A stretch of 64,000 bases of DNA from Adiantum capillus-veneris (lineage: Eukaryota; Streptophyta; Polypodiopsida; Polypodiales; Pteridaceae). Location of the stretch: positions 103,520,912 through 103,584,911 of the forward strand of contig CM043963.1 in assembly GCA_014529385.2 (NCBI GenBank), in the 5' to 3' direction. Below are positions 56,003 to 64,000 of the stretch, piece by piece. Position 1 is the first letter of the stretch, and every line of letters begins with the position of its first letter. The notes under the pieces are model-generated. The model did not search any database, was not told where the DNA came from, and was given only the letters and a program-made list of their open reading frames with translations. Both the position numbers and the translations under genes were made by a program.

Positions 56003-58197
56003 ATGGTGAAAGGACAAGAGTGGAGTTATGTGCATGAGTTAAGTGCTGGGAGAAATACATCTCGACTTAAATGTAAATCTTGTGGACACCAGTTCAGTGG
56101 TAATGCAACCAGAATTAAAGAGCAGTTATTTAAAGTCCCTGGCAATGTTGAAAAGTGTGGGGCACCACCAAGAGATATTCATGAAAAGTTTTCCATGTAT
56201 TCTCGCAAAGTAAAGTTGATTCTTGCAGCTAAACATAAAGGTGATGTTTCTAAAGATATTCATGCGAATATTGAAGCATCTGTATGCAATGAGGCAACTG
56301 AACAGGTGTTTTCACTGAAGTAAACGATCAGAGTTCTCAATTGAACCCTCTTCATGGACATGCTTCTACATCAAGAGGAGTTCCTAGCACAAGAAATCCG
56401 ACAGAGCGTCATCCAATGGATAGACATTGCCTGAAGCATTAGATAAACAATGGTTGCTTGAGTTGCATTTAAAATGGACACAAGCATTTGTTGCGTGTGG
56501 CATATCGTTCAATGCTATGCGCAATCCAATATTTCAAGATGCTTTGATGAGTACAGCCAAAAAATGATTTGTGCTTCCGGACTATAACAAGATGCGAACT
56601 GAATATCTTGATAAAGTCAAGATATCTGATATTTCAAGATCCTTTGATGAGTACAGCCAAAAAAGGATTTGTGCTTCCTGACTATAACAAGATGCGAGCT
56701 GAATATCTTGATAAAGTCAAAGACAGTACTAAAGCCATTCTCAAACGCACAATGCTAGAGTTTGTTCCAGCATATGGATGCACCATAGCATTGGATGGAT
56801 GGACTAACTGTCAGAAAAAACCATTAATCAATGTAATGCTTATTAACCCTAGAGGGGCTATGTTCGTGGAAGCAATTGACAGCTCATTGAAAGAGAAGAC
56901 TATCACCTACCTAGCAGGGGTGTATGAGCATGCAATTGCAAAGGCAGGTGGACCAAAGAATGTGATTGCTATTGTCACAGATAATGCGGCCAACTACAAA
57001 GGAGCAGGAAGAGCTATTCAAGTCAAGTATCCGGAGATTTCTTGGGTACCATGTGCAGCTCACACTCTAAATTTTCTTTTAAAATATATTGGTAAAATGG
57101 CATGTGCGAAGTAAACTTTATTGGATGCAAATCATGTGGTGAAATTCATTAGAGAGAATCAATTTTCGTATGCTCTTTTTCAAACCAAGTCACCAAATAA
57201 AGCTTTTCAAATATTTTGCACGACAAGGTTTGCTACGGCATACTATGTTCTTGCTTCTTTGCAAGAGTTGAAGCCTGCATTGATGGAAACCTTAGCAGAC
57301 AGACAGAAGATGGGATGGATGGCTCAGCAAGTATCCAAGTTATCAGGAAGCAGTTGGTTCATGTGCGCAAACAGTAAACTCGCCAGTCTTTTGGCGTAAG
57401 GTAGAAAGAATAGTAACTGTGTCAAAGCCATTTGTAGATCTTTTGAGAGCAGTTGACACAGATTCTTTTATTTTTGGTCGGGTCTACTGGTATATGTCAG
57501 AGGCTATACACAAGCTAAGAGAAAATGTTAGTTTTGGTACAAAGGATAAAGCTACCATGATTACAATTGTTAACAAGCATTGGGTGCAGTTGCATACGCC
57601 ATTGCATGGTGCGGCTTTTGTATTGGATCCTAAGTTTCAAATGCATCAGCAATCTGCCAACAAAGAAGTTATGTACGACTTCAAAATAGTGTGCTCCCAA
57701 CTCTTAGGGCACGAAGATGGAAAAGTAGCTTTTCATCAGCGAGTAGATTATGCCAACATAACTGGTATGTTTCAGGATCTGTGGCATATAGATGCCATTG
57801 GCAAAACAAGTGCACCTTTATGGTGGAAGGAGTACGGTGGAGAGAAAGTGGAGTTGCAACACATTGCAATTAGAGTTTTATCAGTAGCTGCATCAAGTGG
57901 AAGTTGTGAGCAAACTGGTCAGCATTCGACTTTGTGCACACTAAAAAGCGAAAGAGACTTCATACTAAACGTGTTGCTAATTTGGTGTATGTTTTTTGCA
58001 ATATGAGACTTATTCATAAGCCTCAAAAGATTGCAACTAGAGCCGCTCAAAAGCAATATGGAGTCTTCCAAACGCATGAAGCTATTTCTGCAGAAGTTGA
58101 TGATGATGATATGGAATGGGAGATAGTTTCAGAATGCTCAGATATGGACGAAGTAGATGATATGGTTGCAGTTTTTGAAGATGGAGATGATTTGTGA
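56003..58197 (+). pseudogene. hAT transposase (BED, DUF659, dimerisation region)
   Basis: ATG 56003 gives MVKGQEWSYVHEL, then a BED zinc finger (KCKSCGHQFSGN, TRIKEQL). After stops near 56330, 56618-57114 holds the DUF659-like part with CTIALDGWTN and VTDNAANYKGAG, and WVPCAAHTLNF. 57121-57399 and 57419-58006 continue the core. A frameshift near 57925 moves to 57934-58197 with HTKKRKRLHTKRVANLVYV, the hAT C-terminal dimerisation segment, and an acidic tail. An internal 100-bp duplication (56531 and 56631) adds damage. The enzyme excises and inserts the element. Inactive here. Confidence 0.85.
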
Positions 58198-58278
58198 GAG
58201 TACCATTGTAATACTTACTCAACAAGTTTTTGTATATGATGAAAGAAAGTACATTATCTCGTTGTCGTTCACATCAAA

Positions 58279-58379
<101 letters not shown>

Positions 58380-58585
58380 ACACACATATTCACTCACACT
58401 CAAATATATACACAATTAAGAGATGCGGTCTCTTCAGTTGAAAATAATAAATTGCCGATAATATCTTGTTGAATAAAAATTACATAAAGGTTATGTAGGT
58501 TTGAAATTACAACAAGGTTTTGGGAAATCAGTCAATCAAAAAGAGTTTGATATAATTTTGAGATTACAAAAAGCTTTTCAGTGAT

Positions 58586-59352
58586 TTATGAGTTTGATAG
58601 ATATGCTATAAGTTCGTCTATGGTAAAATCTGTAATTCCTAGCTCAGGGGATGGTTCAGCAACATCTTGATGTGAAGTGGTAGTATCATCTGGCAAAGGT
58701 CCATACAATGATTCATATCGTTGAAGCTTTGCTTGTGCATCACTTATCTCTATTTCAAGCTCAAGAATCCAGCCACGAAGCATGTCCGGTGTTTCTCCTT
58801 GGCTGGCAAGGTCTTGTCCTTGGCTGGCTAATCTAGTCAGTGTTTCTGACTCTTCAGGAAGTAAAACAATAGGACGCTTGCGAGGAGGCATTGGATTATT
58901 TTCATTGCGTGCTGCCACCTTTTCTGCAATGCGTCCACGTCCAACTCTAGTGGTGCCTGGATGATCTGACCAATCCACTCTCTTCAGCAAAACATATCGA
59001 ACATAGCATTGCTGGATAAAGTAAATTGCTACTTGGTTGTTGTTTGGTAGGCATCTCTCTTGTCGTATAAACCTTTGCAGCAATACACGTGCTAGTCCTT
59101 TATGTTGCAAATCAGAGAGCTTTAACGGAGTAGTATCTTTTGCATTGCCACTTATTTAAAATAGTTGATGGCGTACAAAGTGATTAGGGAAAATCTTTTT
59201 GCACTCCTTAAGGGTTAATGGTTCTCCCTGCAGCTCAGATTAATCTTCTTCAATGTTGGCAATAGTAGAAAGATCTGCTTGTCCACATCTAACTTGTTCT
59301 TCTTTAAAAATTGCATGAGCTTCAGCGTGGTTGAGTTCTTCTTCCATATCTG
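58586..59352 (-). pseudogene. C-terminal exon of a kinase-like gene
   Basis: After a TATGCAG acceptor near 59354 the minus strand reads MEEELNHAEAHAIFKEEQVR, a stop, PLTLKECKKIFPNHFVRHQL, a stop, and then a long open frame 59110-58586 (RQERCLPNNNQVAIYFIQQC, a basic PPRKRP segment, a Glu/Gln-rich probable coiled coil, acidic end). Two stops suggest decay. I do not recognise the domain. Same strand and spacing as the kinase part suggest one gene. Confidence 0.45.
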
Positions 59353-59390
59353 CATATCAGGTGAACATGTCATTACTTTTAAATACCCAT

Positions 59391-60789
59391 TCAATTAATT
59401 TGACAGTATATCGAATGACAAACATAGAATTTTTGCTCAATTAAACATACAATTAAATCTGACACCAAAAGTAAATTATGGGCACCATTTAAACATAAGG
59501 AGAGATCAAAAGCATTAGGCCGGGTTTTGGGGTGAACGCACTTGCCGCTTTCAAGATGGGCAAGTATATTACTCAAAAAATGTCTCTTGCTTTGTTCTTG
59601 GGGGTCTAGTAAGCACTTCAAAATGCATTTACATGTATGGCACATGGAATAAATATCCATAGCTTTGGTCCAGGAGGGAGGATTACTAGATATACATTCA
59701 GGGGCTACCCATGGATAATCTCTCTTATATTGTTTTCTAGTTTCTATCTGCATATCGCGTAGAGGAGGAAAACCGGCTGTCGTATTTGTTTTGGTGTATG
59801 AACCCCAATCCACAATGCCGGCGTAAACACCTTTTTCGCCAAAATGTAGCATCATATTGCAAGAGTGTAGATCATTGTGGAGGTAGTTATGCGTATGTAT
59901 ATACTTCAGAGTTTGGAGGAGAGCATTGATGATCTGCAAAATATTCTCTTGGAATAGCTCTATTGTTCCTGCAGTGAGTACGTAATCGCAAATGACAAGT
60001 TGGCTGCCATTTGCAGTGCATTAATTCTTTTATCCATTGCTCCACATGGACGCCATTCCAAAATCGTGAAATGAGCATAGGTCGCTCCACGTGGCGCACC
60101 ATGGCAAGAGGGTAGATAATACCACGATGTGAAATATCCAAAATTGTTGCTTCGTCTTTGACCTGTTGCTCCATGGTGGGCCCATGTAAGTGTACTTTGA
60201 AAACTTTTGCAGCATACACTTGATCTTTGAAAGCGGGATGTGTGACACCCACACGCTTCACATGTGCCCATCTTCCCTCTCCCAACTGTGGAGCTTGGAT
60301 ATTGAAGACGGCTATGTCGGGTAAAAGGTGTAAAATAGGTGGTAGCTGAGAGAGGTCTAATGTAGGCGGATGACGTTGCAGGCTCTGTTCTAAGTTGGAT
60401 TTCTGGTTCAACAGTAGCTTCGGAAGAGCTGCTTCCACTCTTGCACGCTTTGCTGCTCTTTCTAACTTTTCCTTGCTCTTGAACTCTGTATAAAGCTGTT
60501 GCACAAGATGTATGCACTCAGTTATGTTTGGCAAGGAAGTAATTGCAGGATTTTCCAGTTCCTGAAAGGTCCTCATGATCTTCCCAATGGTTTGTTTGAC
60601 CATGTTTACTAAAGCACCTGATGTCATGAGGGCTATGTCAAAAATAGCTGGTGAAAACTCTGCCTGGAGCTGCTCAAACACAGCCTTGGTTAGAGTCTCT
60701 GTAAGCTGATAAAAATTCTCTGGAGCGACAGGGTTTAAACAACGCCTAATCTTTGTCTCTAACATGTAATGAAAGTGTCTCACAATCAC
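59391..60789 (-). pseudogene. Protein-kinase-like gene, broken by a frameshift
   Basis: 60789-59887 carries an unknown N-terminal region (~170 residues), then a kinase N-lobe: LGEGRWAHVKRV (Gly loop), VYAAKVFKV (catalytic Lys) and an αC-type Glu in KDEATILD. A frame break lies near 59950-60010. 59939-59391 continues with YLHNDLHSCNMMLHF (HxD and Asn of the catalytic loop), IVDWGSYT (DWG for DFG), VAPECI (APE) and YPWVAPE context, then C-lobe. All core catalytic residues are present across the two frames. It resembles TKL/RLK-type kinases only loosely. It starts right at the truncated RT of the neighbouring gypsy element, so its true 5' end is probably lost. Confidence 0.65.
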
Positions 60790-61123
60790 TTTGGAGCTTT
60801 TTTCGGTCTTTAAGAGAAATCTTCAATTGAAAATATCCTGAACAACCATCACACACATTGTACCTCTCATAACCTGCCACCACTGAATCCAAGATCTGAG
60901 CAATGAATGGAAGAGGGTATGGGTTCTTCTTAGTGGTTGAATTTAAGGGTTTAAAATCTACACAAATCCTCCACTTTCCATTCTTCTTTGGGCTAACTAC
61001 TACTAGACTCACCCATTCTGTGGTCTCTACTGGGACTATGATCCCTGCCTTCAATAACTTGTCCACCTCTTCCCGCAAGGCTTCCATTTTCTCTTGACCC
61101 ATCCTTCTTAGCCTTTGTCCCAC
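60790..61123 (-). pseudogene. Gypsy reverse transcriptase, N-terminal part only
   Basis: Reads EEVDKLLKAGIIVPVETTEW, KNGKWRICVDFKPLNSTTKK and VCDGCSGYFQLKIS with the first catalytic Asp. The sequence leaves RT after LKDRKK, before the Y/F-x-D-D box, so no active enzyme can be made. A stop near 61133 separates it from the protease frame. Confidence 0.85.
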
Positions 61124-61135
61124 TGTCTTAGCAAC

Positions 61136-62086
61136 TTATTTCAGCTCTATATGCATTCCTTCTCCTTTGAACCCTCTAATCTCTTCATATAAAGTAATGA
61201 ACAAATCAGAAAAACTTGCCAACATGCGAAAATATATCTCCTTCTCCATAGCTGAGAGGTCTCCACTGATCATTTGTGTCATGAAATCCTGCTTCTTTGA
61301 CAATTCAACCTTAGTTTGCATCAGCCCTTCAATCACTTCATAAGGCCCTTCACTTTCATCTTCAATCTCATTTGAAAATGCAACTAAACCAGATTCATGG
61401 ATTTCTTTGTCCATCAAAAGAAATGCAACATCAACATCCTCATCACTGATGGTAGTACTACCATTGTCCTCGTCAGTCACTGTGGAATACTCTTCATCAC
61501 TAGACTCATCCTCATCTTCATAAATCTCCTCCAATCGTTTCCTTGTGTCCATATTATATAGCTTCTTGGCACTTGTCTTTCCATAGAGGCTAATCTTACC
61601 ACCTCTCCAATCTTGAATAGCTCCCACTGCACGTAACCATGGTCTACCCAGTATAATAGGATATTCTCCCAACCCTGCTGGCATCACATGAAAATCAACC
61701 ACCACCTTTGCATCATACACCTCCACTTCTAAGCTCTTTACAACACCCAAACATTTTACTTTTTGATGGTTTGCCAATCTAATCCGAAAGCCTGATACCC
61801 CAGTCACTGTAAGACCCATCTTCTCAACGCATGAGTGTGTTATGGCACATATTTGGGCTCCACCATCCACATAACCTTGTCCTATATTTTTTCTTTCGTG
61901 CCACACGTCTACTATTGGGCAAATGTTGGGTAGCTCATCCATCACCAACACCTTCACGAAAACTCTCTCTGGTTCTTTCTCTATTGGGTTGACCATCCTC
62001 TTCCACGGTCGCTTTAGCTTAGCCACCATCTCTATAAGCTGCCCAAAAGTAACATCTGCTTTCTTGCTTGTCAAATCCTCCTTCAA
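61136..62086 (-). CDS. Gypsy aspartic protease and linker
   Basis: 316 open codons. GYVDGGAQICAITHSC (Asp-Gly-Gly active site) near residue 71, YPIILGRPWLRAVGAIQDW near residue 145, then a strongly acidic linker (EDEDESSDEEYSTVTDEDN) and a segment leading to RT (FSDLFITLYEEIRGFKGEG). The frame is intact but lies in a broken element. Confidence 0.82.
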   Translation of the reverse strand: MKEDLTSKKADVTFGQLIEMVAKLKRPWKRMVNPIEKEPERVFVKVLVMDELPNICPIVDVWHERKNIGQGYVDGGAQICAITHSCVEKMGLTVTGVSGFRIRLANHQKVKCLGVVKSLEVEVYDAKVVVDFHVMPAGLGEYPIILGRPWLRAVGAIQDWRGGKISLYGKTSAKKLYNMDTRKRLEEIYEDEDESSDEEYSTVTDEDNGSTTISDEDVDVAFLLMDKEIHESGLVAFSNEIEDESEGPYEVIEGLMQTKVELSKKQDFMTQMISGDLSAMEKEIYFRMLASFSDLFITLYEEIRGFKGEGMHIELK

Positions 62087-62087
62087 G

Positions 62088-63168
62088 TCATAGTTTCATT
62101 TCCCATCCCCTAGTGGAAAATCTGAAACATGAAACTTGCGACAAACCTTTCTTTTCCTCTTGGCCTTGACATCCTCGCCTTCTTTTCCTCTTGGCCTTGA
62201 CATCCTCGCCTTCATGGCTCTTTCCCTTCTTCTTGCTAGGACTTGGGGCATTTCTTCCTTCCTTATCCTGTGTGGCTCTCTTCCCAATAGGAATCACTAA
62301 TGTATCCTCCACCTTTGTTTCCTTCTCCAAGGTGACTACACTTATCACTTTTGTCTTTCCCTTTTCCTCTTGGGTTAATCCATTGGTTCCTTCTTCTCCC
62401 TTAATTTCAATGCCATAATCATTTGACCTAGCTAGCACCTGTCTTGGCAATGGATACATGTCTCCCCCCATCCTTGGTGGCTTATCACATTGTGGGCTAA
62501 TGTCCGCAATTATAACATGTGGACATCTACCTCCAGACTCTGCCATTGCTTTGTCCAACACCATTCCTGGGTCTTTCTTCACCTCTGGGCTGATTTACAA
62601 ACCTCCCTCGACCTTGATTATTTCCCACATTACCTAGCATGTTTAGGCTAAGATTCTTCATCAAATCTACCACTTGCCTCATGTCTTGCCTTAGCCCATC
62701 ATCTTGTACTGCTATAGTGACCATTGTTGGCATAACCTGAGGAGTAAAAAAAACCACTGGTTCATGATGAACCCCTGGCATGCGAACTTGCAAAGAATTC
62801 ATAGGCTGAAATTCAGACCTCCTAGGTGAAGACTCTACTCCTAGCTGACTCTTTCTTCTCATCTTCCACTCTTTGCTCCTTGCTACCTCTAGTGCATCTT
62901 CATATGCTCTAGGATTATTTAGCTCTATTCTCCAACATATATTCTCCCAAAGACCAGCCAAGAATCTATCCTTCTTCATCATGTCAAGTGGGGGTACCTG
63001 TGGTGCTAAGGCCTTACACATCCTCTCCCATGCCATTGAAAACTTACATATGTATGCATCTACTGGATCACCTTCCCTTTGCACCAAACCCTGTACTTCT
63101 TGCCACACTTTGTCAGGATATTTGTCTTCACAAACTCCACTTTCAATCCATGTTGTAGATTGTACCAA
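62088..63168 (-). pseudogene. Gypsy gag of element 5
   Basis: 63168-62527: Gag core with VQREGDPVDAYICKFSMAWE, FLAGLWENICWRIELNNPRA and an Arg/Gly/Asn-rich end (NNQGRGRFVNQPRGEERPRN). No CCHC knuckle is visible. The basic stretch may replace it. 62582-62088 is the linker, shifted by a 31-bp tandem duplication at 62151-62212 (CTTTTCCTCTTGGCCTTGAC twice). The likely true N-terminus is in 63454-63242 (AMDFSYPEFHGRSDEDVEDF), in another frame. Confidence 0.75.
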
Positions 63169-63454
63169 CTTAATCTCATAGGTGGATCAGCCACATGCAA
63201 CTCCTCTTCAAATGCTTTGGACCAAACTCATGCATCACTCTTTAAAAAAATCTGGAGAAGATGTAACATCTTTGCGGGATCATGAATCTGGTTGCTAATG
63301 AAGGCAACCTCCATCTTTTCCAAAAGTCTTCCACATCTTCATCACTTCTTCCATGAAATTCCGGATAAGAGAAATCCATGGCTACCCAAGTTTCAATTCT
63401 TTGAGAACCCCTTCTAACACACGTGCAAGAATCCAAAATTTTTGACTGACTCAA

Positions 63455-64000
63455 TCCCCAGAAACTTCAATGGCGCTCAAGCTTTAGATAAGGATAAACA
63501 CATGCACATCAAATGAGTTTTCATAGTTAATCATTGGAATTACAACAGGCAAAGGGGATTCCAATGTCTCTCTTAATCTTCTTGGCCCGAACATAAAGAC
63601 TATGCGCTAGTGGAAAAAAATCTTCCTGGACACATTAACATTTATCTGGATTCTTTGTGTTAAATGAAAAGGAGTGAATTGAGGTCTGTTTTGATCATCC
63701 ATTAAAGCCAACCATAAAGCTCCCAAGAAGGCACACCTGACTTATCCTCTGATTTTGCCAGAATTTGAGCAGCATAACAACATAAATAGCTCAAGAGACG
63801 AAAGAACCAGCCATCACAACTTGGAAAATTTTTGGTAGAGTTCCCCCAAAAGTAGAGCAGTAAGAACCCAAAATATAAACTATATATGTATGCATAACCT
63901 GCCAACAATAGAACCTGAGCATCAAGTAGGAATCACTAGTACATAGTCTATGGTGAGGTCACAAAAAGGGTGCTCCAGACACTTGTATCACCAAAAGGAT
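63455..64000. other. No feature seen
   Basis: This should hold the leader and 5' LTR of gypsy element 5 on the minus strand, but I could not find a PBS or LTR boundary. Only chance frames. Confidence 0.35.

Larger units (their letters stand above)
60790..63454 (-). mobile_element. Gypsy element 5, gag to partial RT
   Basis: Minus-strand order gag, linker, protease, RT, cut inside RT at about 60790-60800. RNase H, integrase and LTRs are not attached. The integrase fragment at 48.6-49.5 kb is on the same strand and could be from the same family, but 11 kb of other elements lie between and no overlap proves it. Confidence 0.8.

Overview
This is a gene-poor, repeat-dominated window of a large plant nuclear genome. 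Evidence: plant-type Ty3/gypsy and Ty1/copia LTR retrotransposons, two CACTA (En/Spm) elements with TNP2-type proteins, a BED/DUF659 hAT transposase, GT-AG introns, long dinucleotide microsatellites and a captured heavy-metal-associated (HMA) exon. The protein flavours and the microsatellite load remind me of a seed-free land plant (fern or bryophyte), but that is an impression and not a demonstration. I see no intact host gene, no tRNA or rRNA, and no CRISPR. Nearly every coding region is broken.

Layout. 1-15.9 kb: a composite of a Ty3/gypsy element (plus strand) sitting in the 5' leader of a copia element (minus strand), present twice in tandem with a 12.78 kb period. Copy 1 has a nearly complete gypsy (LTR, gag with zinc knuckles, PR, RT, RNase H, IN, extra ORF3, 3' LTR). 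A 1.3 kb TTAA-flanked element with inverted termini interrupts ORF3. Copy 2 stops inside gag and is followed by the copia leader, primer-binding site and LTR. 15.9-17.2 kb: degenerate short repeats in two opposed blocks. 17.4-37.3 kb: a third LTR element (LTR end plus PBS, long leader with six palindromes, gag, PR, a W-x-P-K repeat region). Its gag is split by a second, non-autonomous LTR element (21650-33293, 5-bp target duplication CTCCA). The 5' LTR of that element is split by a 6.6 kb CACTA element (21959-28558, 3-bp target duplication GTT). The insertion order can therefore be read directly.

37-49.5 kb: a decayed minus-strand gene resembling Replitron-type HUH (Rep) endonucleases (38.8-40.1 kb), a gypsy protease scrap, microsatellites, tandem duplications and a gypsy integrase fragment. 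49.5-54.7 kb: a second CACTA element with three copies of its end spaced exactly 100 bp, a Transposase_24-like ORF, a TNP2-like transposase, and a tandemly duplicated captured HMA exon. 54.7-58.4 kb: a hAT element with frameshifts. 58.6-60.8 kb: a broken multi-exon protein-kinase-like gene (minus), abutting the truncated reverse transcriptase of another minus-strand gypsy element (60.8-63.5 kb).

Working together: the pieces are competing mobile elements, not a pathway. The points most worth following are the HUH endonuclease remnant, the palindrome and CCAAT array between the divergent genes of the first CACTA element, the captured HMA exon, and the kinase-like gene at a retrotransposon breakpoint. 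All identifications are from motifs read by eye. No database search was run.
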